Source of the DNA: Paramoeba atlantica
Lineage: Eukaryota; Discosea
Assembly (NCBI GenBank): GCA_977017575.1
Contig: CDRNVI010000087.1
Coordinates: forward strand, 124,001-188,000
Length of the DNA stretch: 64,000 nt
Reading direction: 5' to 3'
Shown: piece after piece, positions 28,704 to 37,368 of the stretch
How the letters are laid out: every line of letters starts with the position of its first letter
Numbering within the stretch: the first letter of the stretch is position 1
Notes under the pieces: generated by a model
The model's database searches: none
What the model was told of the DNA's origin: nothing
What the model saw: only the letters and a program-made list of their open reading frames with translations
Made by a program: the position numbers and the translations under genes

Positions 28704-28925
28704 GTCGACCAACAAGTTCGCACATTAGAAAAGCTCTTAAAAGTTCTTATTATTATTCACAACGATTATCCGTGTTTAGAATGCCTGCGAGATTTAGGAT
28801 AATACGAACGATCTTTGGGAGAAGGCTCAGAAAAAAAAAAAAAAAAAAAAAAAATAGCAATTGCTAATTTGATTGCTTGTTTTTAACTCGTATACCCCCC
28901 CCAAAAAAAAAAAAAAAAAAAAAAA
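27422..28925 (+). mobile_element. 3' half of a plus-strand RLE LINE, duplicated-block copy 2
   Basis: Sequence-identical by eye to 17433-18910, including the 3' UTR, A-run, repeat tail and C-run; A-run lengths differ. Confidence 0.8.
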
Positions 28926-29704
28926 CTGAAGAGACAGGAAGTTTCCTTCTTCCTGCTGAGGAGTGCACGTCTCTTGCGTGATGCATGTCACCTCAAAAAT
29001 CAAAATACAACACTGCATATGGTGTTCTTGATATTCAGGTCTGCGGTGCCTGCGATCATTATTTATGCTAACTTTTTCTAGTTTTGCTGAGATAAATTTC
29101 GTTGCGATGAAATTCTACTGCGATAAAAATTCTGAAAAGATAAAATTATGCTGCGATAAATTTCTGCAAAGATAAAATTATGCTTAAGACCACTTTTGAA
29201 ATGAATAGGTATAAACAAAAGGATTAAATCCCCAAATGCATATATACGGTTATGTGATCTCCGGGAAGTATTAGAACGAGCAAAATACATTGTTTTTTAC
29301 TTCGTCATCTGACTATGACGGAACCAAAAAAACATCAATCTGCATTTCGTCGGCTCAAGAAAATGGGCATAAACAATGTTTCTACCTTTAATTATTATTT
29401 TCATTAATAGATCTTGTGAAGGTAATCGAAAAAAAATTTGAAGCGTACACGTAAAAAAACATAAAAGTATACGGATTGAAATTCAGGAGGGATTATATTT
29501 GAATAGGAATTCTGAACACTAGGAAATAAATGATGCTAAACCTGACTGACACATGATCTAGAGAGAAGCTTTTCATGTTCTCGCACAAACTTATCGAAAC
29601 GTTTCCTATTACTTGATATTTTGTATAAAGCTTGCAGATTTACCGGTGCGTCATTACATACTGGAGTGGCAAAACTGAGAGGAACATCTGTTTTCGGCTG
29701 AGAC
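28926..29704. other. Non-genic AT-rich stretch with LINE debris
   Basis: No intact gene. Degenerate repeats of tgcgataaaatt (about 29085-29190); a LINE fragment reading KKHQSAFRRLKKMGINNVST (about 29327-29390, plus); and a 60-bp block (29431-29493) shared with 10251-10312. Confidence 0.45.
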
Positions 29705-32509
29705 TTGAGACACATTTGCGCCTCCTGGATACTTGTTTTTACCCGCGAAGAAACACATGACCCGCGAAGAACACAGACCCGCGAAGAAACACATGTTAAA
29801 AAGGCCAGAGCGCTTAAGCTGGACACAGGAGCTGAAGACGTAGACCATCTCCCAATTCCAACCGCGAAAACCATTAGTCCTGATTTTATCTCCAGTGTGA
29901 TTGCCATATACAGGGACATCATGCACATCTATGCAGAAAGCGACTACGTACAAAGAAATCAAATTTGGAATAAAGTTTTGTCTGCAATGAAACTTTCATT
30001 AGCTTCTGTGCGTCAAGCCAATAGTAGACAACGGCGGCGAAGACCCATACAACAAGAGACAGTTGAACACAATCAACCAGAAGACGAGTTTTTTCATGAG
30101 GACAAGCGAGCAATCAAACGGGCCACTCGTTTGGTGCTAGAAAACTGTACATCGAAGGCTTCAAGGATTTTGGACTGTTCTTTTCAGAAGAGCACATTGA
30201 CTGATCAAGAAAAAGTCCAAAAACTACGTGCACTTCATCCAGAACAAAACTGCAATTTCAAAGTTCCGGAAGATGCACCGATTATCGCAGGAATAGCCGT
30301 ACAAGAATTAAGATGTGCAAGTAGACGACTGGCAAAAGGTGTGAGCCCTGGGCCTACAGGTAAGACCGACAGCATGGTTAGACTTCTCATAGACGACGAG
30401 CCATGTTGCAATAGTCTTTGTCACATGATGAGCGATCTGATCAACGGATTCCTATCTAGACAAGTTCTACAGCGTCTAAATCGGGCAAGACTCGTAGCCA
30501 TCGACAAGCCCAACGGGGGAGTACGCCCAGTAGCTATTGGAGAAATATTTAGCAAATTAGCTGGAATAATTCTGCTGCAAAGATACGAAAAGTCACTGGA
30601 ACCCCTCTTTGCACCAATGCAACAAGGCGTATTCTCTCAAGCGGGGTGCGAACGAATCGTACACAAGTTGCGGGACCGCTGGCTTGACGGACACTCAATC
30701 CTGACTGTGGATATGCAAAATGCATTCAACTCACCCTCACGAGAGGAAATTGCAAAGTGCGTTTTTGCTTTCGCTACACTGAAACCCTTTCAAAGGTTCT
30801 TTGCGGCCGAATATTCAAATGCTTCCGAACTTTTATTTTATGGCTCCGATGGCAGCCTGACGGACATTATAATGAGCTCAGCAGGTGTACGGCAAGGGTC
30901 CGCTCTGGCTAGTCTTTACTTTTGCGTATTCTGTCAACCAATACTCGAGACACTGGCCTCCGAATTTCCAGGTATTGAAATAAATGCATACATTGACGAT
31001 ATAACGTTAGTGTCTCGAGATTCAACCGAACTGGAGAAAGCATTCTTTAGGCTCAAAGGTCTCCTAGAAGAAAAACAGGTGAAACTAGCCGAGGCAAAAT
31101 GCGTTTGGTTCAGAGGAAAATCCGGAAATTCCATACCGAATTCGCTGAGCACCCAAGGTGTAAAGTCGGAGGACGAAGCGGTCAAAGTACTCGGAGCGTA
31201 TATTGGAGAAAACAACACAATAAGTGAACGACTTTTGCGTCAACTAGAGAAGCAGGTCACAGCTTTTCGGCGGCTAAAACGAATGGGCATCAATAATATA
31301 TCGATGATTCTTTTAGCAAAATGTGCCAATGTTCGTCAACAGTACCTGATTCGTGTCCACCCGCCCGAAACAACAGAGAAAGCATCATCACAATTCGATC
31401 AAGAGGTTGAAAATGTGGTAGAGACTTGGATTGGTCCACTCTCTCCTGATCAAATGAAAATTGTACGATTACCCGTTAAGAAGGGAGGAATGGGTTTGAC
31501 AGCGAGCAGTCCCCTTAGGGAGACGGCATATGTGGCATCCCGCTACTCGGTTCTTGAGCGCCGAAACTCTTTTTCAGCTCGGATCGACAACGCGGTGCCA
31601 TCACACCCGTCTATTCCTAAGAACTCGACAATGAAAGTCATACCAGTGGACGAAAAAGCTTCCACCAGCATTCATCATGTCGAAGTATTGAAAGAGTTGC
31701 AAACGGATCCCGACATTAAGCCCATTCTACAAGCCACATCCTTCAAAGGAAACAGCGACTGGATCCTTTCCAACGCGAAGTACATCCCTTCCCATCTCTT
31801 CAAACTCGCGATTATGCCACGACTAAATGCCCAACACCCAGATCTACCTACCAGTCTATTGTGTCCAGGGTGCGGTATTCTCCTCAATAACCGAAACGCC
31901 CTCACCCATATCCCAGGCTGTGCTCAATGTTCAGGTATAAATACGACCGTGAAACATAACTCACTTGTCGGATTTTTACATCGTCTATGCGTGAAAGCAG
32001 GCATCCCATGTGAAACGGAACCTAGAAACTTTTCTACGTGGAAGTGCATCGCTTGCCGATCCACAATCAGTCCGGAAAACCAGTTGGTACATCAGAAGAC
32101 TTGTGCAGGAAAAAAACTTTGTCGGTCTGGCCCCGATCTCGTGATCTATTGGAACACGGGTGCGGTCTTCTATGATCTGACAGTTATTCACGAACTCTCA
32201 ATGTCTAATCGTGGAAAGAAATGCACACAGTTCATGAATGACGCGCTGCAGCGAAAGTCCAACACATATGTACGTACGAACTTAATTCGTGAAGACTCAT
32301 TTCAATGTTTACCCGTACTGGCAGGAGGCGCTTTGCACCGCAATACGCAGAACTTGGTACACTCGCTAGCAGACGCGGCCATGCTAAACAGGAAACAGGT
32401 CGAACTCGAAATGAAGCTGACGATTCAGGAGCTTAATGGATTAGGGATTTATGCGCAGCTAAAGAAATACTTAGACGGCTGCACGCAAACTCAAGAATAT
32501 AGTATATAA
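29705..32509 (+). CDS. RLE LINE polyprotein, N-terminally truncated
   Basis: 934 residues, of which about 905 are LINE. Lacks the Pro-rich part and most of the N-terminal domain. Intact from LPIPTAKTISPDFI: KRAIKRATRLVLEN, GVSPGPTG, RLVAIDKPNGGVRPVA, motif A ILTVDMQNAFNSP, motif B GVRQGSALASLYFC, motif C YIDD, zinc finger CPGCGILLNNRNALTHIPGC, Cys pair CIACRS, RLE core RSGPDLVIYW and YDLTVIHE. The initiator is within the 5' iterations or flank and is probably not native. Confidence 0.85.
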   Translation: MRHICASWILVFTREETHDPRRTQTREETHVKKARALKLDTGAEDVDHLPIPTAKTISPDFISSVIAIYRDIMHIYAESDYVQRNQIWNKVLSAMKLSLASVRQANSRQRRRRPIQQETVEHNQPEDEFFHEDKRAIKRATRLVLENCTSKASRILDCSFQKSTLTDQEKVQKLRALHPEQNCNFKVPEDAPIIAGIAVQELRCASRRLAKGVSPGPTGKTDSMVRLLIDDEPCCNSLCHMMSDLINGFLSRQVLQRLNRARLVAIDKPNGGVRPVAIGEIFSKLAGIILLQRYEKSLEPLFAPMQQGVFSQAGCERIVHKLRDRWLDGHSILTVDMQNAFNSPSREEIAKCVFAFATLKPFQRFFAAEYSNASELLFYGSDGSLTDIIMSSAGVRQGSALASLYFCVFCQPILETLASEFPGIEINAYIDDITLVSRDSTELEKAFFRLKGLLEEKQVKLAEAKCVWFRGKSGNSIPNSLSTQGVKSEDEAVKVLGAYIGENNTISERLLRQLEKQVTAFRRLKRMGINNISMILLAKCANVRQQYLIRVHPPETTEKASSQFDQEVENVVETWIGPLSPDQMKIVRLPVKKGGMGLTASSPLRETAYVASRYSVLERRNSFSARIDNAVPSHPSIPKNSTMKVIPVDEKASTSIHHVEVLKELQTDPDIKPILQATSFKGNSDWILSNAKYIPSHLFKLAIMPRLNAQHPDLPTSLLCPGCGILLNNRNALTHIPGCAQCSGINTTVKHNSLVGFLHRLCVKAGIPCETEPRNFSTWKCIACRSTISPENQLVHQKTCAGKKLCRSGPDLVIYWNTGAVFYDLTVIHELSMSNRGKKCTQFMNDALQRKSNTYVRTNLIREDSFQCLPVLAGGALHRNTQNLVHSLADAAMLNRKQVELEMKLTIQELNGLGIYAQLKKYLDGCTQTQEYSI

Positions 32510-32656
32510 GTTCTAAACACAATATCACTATAAGCTGAGTCAGCTTATAAAATTATATAGATTTCATTTTCGGGATAGTTTCTCTTTGAAAATTGAGAGA
32601 AGGGGGGAAGGTGAACATGTCTCACATTTGATAGTAAAAAAAAAAAAAAAAAAAAG
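29741..32656 (+). mobile_element. 5'-truncated RLE LINE H, near-identical to LINE J
   Basis: Matches 38704 to about 41565 with only a few differences noticed by eye, so both are recent. The 5' boundary shows three short iterations of acccgcgaagaa (29741-29795) where LINE J has one. The 3' UTR runs to a poly(A) at about 32636-32655. Confidence 0.85.
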
Positions 32657-32811
32657 AAAATGAAAGAGAAGTTCGAGTTTCTGTGAAAGAGAAGTTCGAG
32701 CGCCACGTTCGGACGTCCAACCGTGACGCGTACAAAAAAAAAAAATGTTTTATTGCATTGTCTTTCGCAGTTGCGAAGCCAGGAGAGCTCCGTTCAAAAA
32801 AAAAAAAAAAT
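32657..32811 (+). repeat. Two tiny A-tailed insertions in series
   Basis: After the LINE H poly(A) come 75 bp plus an A-run (about 32733-32744), then 50 bp plus another A-run (about 32797-32810). The 50-bp piece (starting tgttttattgcattg) is the reverse complement of the LINE A/B 3' coding end, i.e. an antisense strand carrying its own poly(A). Confidence 0.6.
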
Positions 32812-32819
32812 TTTACTGA

Positions 32820-33250
32820 CAACCATAATTGCTCGACATCCCTGTCTTCTAACTCACTTTGAGAATGATCAGGTTGTGGGTCAAAGTGAGCTGCAACGCT
32901 GGCGGAAAACAGTTGTCGAATTCCAGGATCACGCAATAGATACCATGGAGGATGCATGTGTGAATTCTTTTTATGCACTTTCCATTTGATGTTAATGTGC
33001 GCTTCCACGGCATAATGTCCTGTGCAAATGGGAGGGTAGATAACTCGGTGCCGTGAAATTGCAGACGCAAATCGTCGGTTCAGAATAATGTGATCGAGCT
33101 GTTTCTTGTAGCCATTCGGAAATATGAAGGTCCAGTCTCTCGAAGCAGGACAAACTTCGAATCCAGAGACAGCATCTATGTTATCCAAGAACGTTCGCAG
33201 TCCACAGTACGCAGGCGAGGATTCTTTTCCCTTCAAATCTTGTGTTAAAC
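32820..33250 (-). pseudogene. LINE endonuclease fragment, C-terminal half
   Basis: Minus-strand frame reads QDLKGKESSPAYCGL, WTFIFPNGYKKQLDHIILN, CTGHYAVEAHINIKWK: the LDH/GHYAV end of an apurinic-like endonuclease. Complementary in content to 36118-36501. The two are probably one element split by the insertions that lie between them. Confidence 0.65.
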
Positions 33251-33253
33251 TTT

Positions 33254-33285
33254 AACGATAAAGATACAGTTTCTGTACCTTGTTG
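33254..33285 (+). other. Full-length spliced-leader sequence at a retrocopy 5' end
   Basis: Same 32 nt as at 5768-5799, read on the plus strand; bases 33286-33316 between it and the ATG are the 5' UTR. Not followed by a GT splice donor, so it is not a leader RNA gene. Confidence 0.75.
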
Positions 33286-33316
33286 TGTTCTTTTTTACAT
33301 TCTTACTCCCCCCCTT

Positions 33317-34482
33317 ATGGGAATGTTCACCCGCAGTCGGGCGAAGGACACTGGAGTAGCTCCGGTGATCCAACCGCTGCCACCAACGCGTCGAAGGAAG
33401 AAAACCCCTGATGAGCGGCCGCCGACACCCGAATCGACGCCATCGCCGCCCGAACCTCCGCCGCCAGCGACGCTGACACCATCGCCACCGGTACCTTCGC
33501 CAACGGCACCATTGTCATCGGAGAATCATACGCAGCCACCGGCGCCGCCATTCACCGAGTCGCCTCAACGATCTTCACCTCCACTGCCCACACCCCTGTC
33601 GCCGCCTTCCCAGACGAGTCCAACACAACCGAAGGGGCAGTAGATCTCAAGTTGCACAAACAAGTGAAAGAAGAGCTGTGTAAAGATCCCAAAATCGGTA
33701 GAATTATATCAGCGACGTCCAGAAAAGGAAGCTACCAATGGATACACGCCACCGAAAGATACATCCCTCCAATGCAATTTACGCTTTCTGTGATGCCAAG
33801 GCTTGGTATTCGTCATCCCAAACTTCCCGACTCTCTACTGTGCCCAGGTTGCAGGACTCTATTAGATGCAGCTAGCGCTATGACCCACATACCTGGATGC
33901 GTACGCTGTTCTGGAATTAACGCGACAACCAAACATAATTCTCTGACGAGATATATTTATGAGTTATGTCTGAAAGCAGGTCTGCCATGCGCCCGTGAGC
34001 CCAGAGAATTTACCTCTTACACTTGCTCTGCATGTTCACAAGTGTTAAGCGAAGAAAACAAGATCGAACACGCGAAATTATGTCGGGGTGCAGCATTGCA
34101 CCGATCAGGCCCTGACCTTGTGATATATTGGGCTTCTGGCGCGACGTACTATGACCTAACCGTGGTACATGAGCTATCACCTTCTTATGAAAGGGTATCA
34201 GCACAAAAGGCGTTGCAGGACGCCATCGCTCGGAAGCATGCGAAATATGTAAAATCAACTATGTTGCGAAATGATCAATTTCAATGCCTCCCTATATTGT
34301 CCTGCGGGGCTCTCCACAATAACACAAAATCTCTACTACAGCTCCTGGCGGAAAAGGTCTACCGCGAACCCAAGGCGATTCTGAATGATTTTGTGCTTCT
34401 TCAACAGGAATTGAATGGAGCGATAGTTCAGGCGCAATTGCGTAGCTACTTACCGGATCCGAAAGATGAGTATGCTTATTAG
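33317..34482 (+). pseudogene. RLE LINE ORF with RT region deleted and frame shifted
   Basis: Opens MGMFTRSRAKDTGVAPV and a Pro-rich tract to about 33640 (stop TAG at 33641), then in another frame LKLHKQVKEELCKDPKIGR through the intact C-terminal part (33652-34482): CPGCRTLLDAASAMTHIPGC, CSACSQVLS, RLE core RSGPDLVIYW, YDLTVVHE, ending YLPDPKDEYAY. The deletion removes everything from the N-terminal domain to the thumb and leaves a frameshift at the joint. Confidence 0.8.
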
Positions 34483-34573
34483 AGTCGAGTCCGAGTCTGG
34501 ACTTATTTGGTGGATAAGGTAGTAATAGGAAGAAGTGGAAAAGGTAGGAGGATAAATTAGGAATACGAAAAAA

Positions 34574-34791
34574 AAAAAAGCTTAAGGATCTACACCCGGA
34601 GGGATAACGTCATTCATTGAATTCGTCGAGAGATTCAATCCAAGCTGCCCAAGTAAGAGGAACAACCGAAGAGTGACAGCAAAAAAAGTGATTGTTTGAT
34701 CAAAATTAAGAGTGGTCTTCTGTCTACGAATTTTTTCAACCGCCGTCGCGGCAAGCAGCTGAATCTCCTTCAAACCTGGAAGCCCCCTGGA
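34574..34791 (+). other. LINE debris
   Basis: Starts with RT-region codons LKDLHPEG, then loses frame. No gene seen. Confidence 0.4.
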
Positions 34792-35640
34792 AGCCCATGG
34801 TATCGAGCGAAGGAAAGTCGCGGAAAAAGACAATACCCACCATGGTCGACGTCGCCTGCATTGGTAGTTTGAGATATTGTGAGTCAATATTTCCCCGTTT
34901 GAAGTTTGATGAGCCGATTCTTATCATTGGATCTGTGTGTCGTTCGGCCCTCGAGCATTTAAAACCTTTTTCAGCTCGGTCCGTGCATCTCGCAGGTCAA
35001 ATGATATCGGAACGCAAATCTCAGAATGGTGAGACAGAGCCAGCGAACTTCATCTTTCGCAAACTTGTGATGTGCGAATTCATTCCAATCAACGTCTCAA
35101 AAATTGATTTCGAGCGCCTAAAACCCATTTCAGCTCAGTTGATTTGCGAGATTTTTTTGAAAAGTGTTTCGCGCCTCATAAACGCTAAAACGCCAAGGCA
35201 GCTGAAGGTCAATTTCCCACGAGAGCCCATGGTATCGAGCGAAGGAAAGTCGCGGAAAAAGACAATACCCACCATGGTCGACGTCGCCTGCATTGGTAGT
35301 TTGAGATATTGTGAGTCAATATTTCCCCGTTTGAAGTTTGATGAGCCGATTCTTATCATTGGATCTGTGTGTCGTTCGGTCCTTGAGCATTTAAAACCTT
35401 TTTCAGCTCGGTCCGTGCATCTCGCAGGTCAAATGATATCGGAATGCAAGTCTGAGAATGGCGGGACAGAGCCAGCCAACTTCATCTTTCGCAAACTTGT
35501 GATGTGCGAATTCATTCCATTCAAAGTCTCAAAAATTGATTTCGAGCGCCTAAAACCCATTTCAGCTCAGTTGATTTGCGAGATTTATTCGGAAAGTGTT
35601 TCGCGCCTCATAAACGCTAAAACGCGCATATCAACTGGGT
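34792..35640 (+). repeat. Direct repeat, 432-bp unit, about two copies
   Basis: Unit 1 starts 34792 (agcccatggtatcg) and unit 2 at 35224, with few differences. 432 is divisible by 3, so the frame continues. Each unit holds two modules reading (L/F)E.LKP(F/I)SA(R/Q). Confidence 0.8.
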
Positions 35641-36032
35641 CATATCAATTAACTGGGTCATATCAACTGGGTCATTATGATGGACTTGAGAATGCCGATT
35701 TGTTGATTCAAATAAACAGTCTAGCACAGGAAATAAACAAGAAACATGAAATTCTAGTTGTCAAAGTCAGAGCACATTGTGGTAATTCAAGGAATGAACA
35801 TGTGGACCAAATTGCAAAGGAAAGTGCAACATCTGAGTCTATAAGCGTCGCGGAGCCCTATATGAATATATGGAGTATCATTCTGGCACAGCAGCACAAA
35901 ACATCGATGGCTCCGTCAATTTCGTCTGAACGGCAGCATCCAACAAACATATCGCCTGTGAATATTGCGTGTAAACATCCGTGTAAAGATAAAAGAACGT
36001 GTGGTCATAAGTGTTGCAAGCGACATTTGTGA
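34797..36032 (+). CDS. Repeat-containing ORF ending in an RNase H C-terminal half and a Cys-rich motif
   Basis: 411 residues. Residues 1 to about 280 are two 144-residue repeats of unknown function (IPTMVDVACIGSLRYC, ALEHLKPFSAR, FERLKPISAQ). After three short TGSYQL-like iterations the sequence becomes LENADLLIQINSLAQEIN, VRAHCGNSRNEHVDQIAKES, the C-terminal half of an RNase H domain with its last Asp. It ends CKHPCKDKRTCGHKCCKRHL, a CxxxC..C.H.CC pattern seen in HFM1/MER3-like helicases and some LINE C-termini. Probably the tail of an RNase H-bearing LINE joined to unrelated repeats; unlikely to be one functional protein. Confidence 0.5.
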   Translation: MVSSEGKSRKKTIPTMVDVACIGSLRYCESIFPRLKFDEPILIIGSVCRSALEHLKPFSARSVHLAGQMISERKSQNGETEPANFIFRKLVMCEFIPINVSKIDFERLKPISAQLICEIFLKSVSRLINAKTPRQLKVNFPREPMVSSEGKSRKKTIPTMVDVACIGSLRYCESIFPRLKFDEPILIIGSVCRSVLEHLKPFSARSVHLAGQMISECKSENGGTEPANFIFRKLVMCEFIPFKVSKIDFERLKPISAQLICEIYSESVSRLINAKTRISTGSYQLTGSYQLGHYDGLENADLLIQINSLAQEINKKHEILVVKVRAHCGNSRNEHVDQIAKESATSESISVAEPYMNIWSIILAQQHKTSMAPSISSERQHPTNISPVNIACKHPCKDKRTCGHKCCKRHL

Positions 36033-36102
36033 ATAGCATTGAAAGGTTATTAATTTAGTGACATAATCGAGGACTCTTAGCCACTTATAACACAGTGGTG
36101 TA

Positions 36103-36122
36103 TTATTATTATTATTATTATT
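36103..36122. repeat. (ATT)n microsatellite
   Basis: About six ATT units, possibly the 3' tail of the RNase H-bearing element that ends just upstream. Confidence 0.7.
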
Positions 36123-36501
36123 TCAATGTATATTTGCTTCGCGTGAAGGAATCACTAAGGCGCAACAAGAACTCCTTGCGTTCTTCTTCCGAAACAGTTG
36201 CCGTTGGAGCGTACACGTTGTATATCGCGGCTTGGAAAGGCTTCATGTCAATTTGAGCATATGCTATTCTCTCTGAAACGCTGACGATACGATCTATCGC
36301 AAACCGACTGATGAACATCAGTCCGCCGTACCCATTTTTGGCAGACAAGAAGTATAAGAAGAATTTAGTAGTCCCAATTCGAATTGTTCGAAACAGTGAC
36401 TCCGCGCATGTAAAGCGAGTTTCCTGTAGGCAGCAGATCTGTATGTCACGTAAAACGAGCAGCCGAAGAAGATGTGTGATATGAAGACTCACACACAACA
36501 A
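36118..36501 (-). pseudogene. LINE endonuclease fragment, N-terminal half
   Basis: Minus-strand frame: IQICCLQETRFTCAES, NGYGGLMFISRFAID, AAIYNVYAPTATVSEEE. These are endonuclease motifs up to the VYAP box, stopping before GDFN. Likely the 5' part of the element whose continuation is at 32820-33250. Confidence 0.65.
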
Positions 36502-36532
36502 AAAAACATTGTTCGATACAAAAAAAATGAAA

Positions 36533-36578
36533 TACGATAGGAAGAAGTGGAAAAGGTAGGAGGATAAAAAAAAAGCGT
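36533..36578 (+). repeat. Minimal A-tailed LINE 3' end
   Basis: About 35 bp (aggaagaagtggaaaaggta and following bases) identical to the LINE I 3' UTR at 34523-34552, plus an A-run. A very strongly truncated insertion just before the tandem array. Confidence 0.6.
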
Positions 36579-37040
36579 TTGAAGAGTAGATGTGTCTACG
36601 TTGTAGGGGATGGTGTCTGTTTCATTATGGAGTATTGTACGATACTTGCCCTGAGATGAATGTTCACAGACAGTGACACATGTGCCGCGCTGTTTGAATC
36701 AGCTTGTGAGCATCAAAGCCACAACGCTCGAGAAACACACATGCACTCATCTCCTTTTTCGTTTGGCATTTGACACGTTTTTCAGTTTTTTGTTCTAAAA
36801 GTGACGTTCGATTTGGGGTGGTGTGGATCGCGCTTTGGAGCCAGGAAGTCGTGCGAGGCTGTCGGCTATCCGAACGGCGGCTTCTCGAATCTTGTCCCGC
36901 TGGGAGGTGCAGAATGGCATCGGAGAGATGAAAATAAATCAAGCACGATTAGATTCATACGGACGAATTCTTAGCTGGAGAGAATGGTGGAAAACTGTTC
37001 ACTCGATCTTGATCAGTTCCTTGTGGTAGAGACTCGGAAG

Positions 37041-37120
37041 GCGTCTATACCCAAGTGGTTAAGGGGCCTGACTTGAAATCAGGTGTGTTCTCACGCGCAG
37101 GTTCAAACCCTGCTGGGCGC
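37041..37120 (+). tRNA. tRNA-Ser (anticodon UGA), copy 1
   Basis: Class II tRNA, 80 nt, no intron. Acceptor GCGTCTA pairs with TGGGCGC (two G-U pairs); D arm CCC/GGG with AAGTGGTTAA; anticodon arm CCTGA-CTTGAAA-TCAGG giving anticodon TGA; long variable arm with GTG/CAC stem; T arm GCAGG-TTCAAAC-CCTGC perfect. TTTT for Pol III termination at 37122-37125. This copy has no defect that I can see and is the best candidate for a functional gene in the array. Confidence 0.92.
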
Positions 37121-37327
37121 GTTTTCCTTCCACAAGCGTTGTCAAATCATATTCAGCGCGGGATACCAACTACGCCCGCACCGCTCTTCTTCTCTCTTCT
37201 TCTTCTTCTATTCCGCGCGGAGTTTTTTTGAAAAGGTGTGATGCCCAGCGGCGCGGCACCCGTCGTGGGAACGCACGCTCCGCATAAAAGACGTTGTTCT
37301 GAATCTCGAGGCGGTTTTACCCACACA

Positions 37328-37340
37328 CTGTACCTTGTTG
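37328..37340 (+). other. Spliced-leader remnant (13 nt)
   Basis: CTGTACCTTGTTG, the last 13 nt of the leader, 28 bases before the LINE J ATG. Confidence 0.65.
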
Positions 37341-37368
37341 ATTTATTTTCTATTACTTTCTCACTTTC

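Larger units (their letters stand above)
33254..34573 (+). mobile_element. Internally deleted RLE LINE I with full-length spliced leader
   Basis: Begins with the complete 32-nt leader (33254-33285), then a 31-bp 5' UTR, the ATG at 33317, and ends with a short 3' UTR and A-run (about 34567-34580). The middle of the element (N-terminal domain, RT, thumb) is missing. The 5' side abuts an AP-endonuclease LINE fragment. Confidence 0.8.

Noticed and set aside
24529-28925. Twin-primed (5'-inverted) single LINE
   Set aside because: The minus-strand part continues past the MITE into 23460-22801 and overlaps the protein region of the plus-strand part with a clearly different sequence. These are two elements, not one inverted copy.
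33254-33300. A spliced-leader RNA gene
   Set aside because: The leader sequence is followed by a LINE 5' UTR and ATG, with no GT donor and no Sm-site-like U-run at the expected distance. It is a retrocopied exon.
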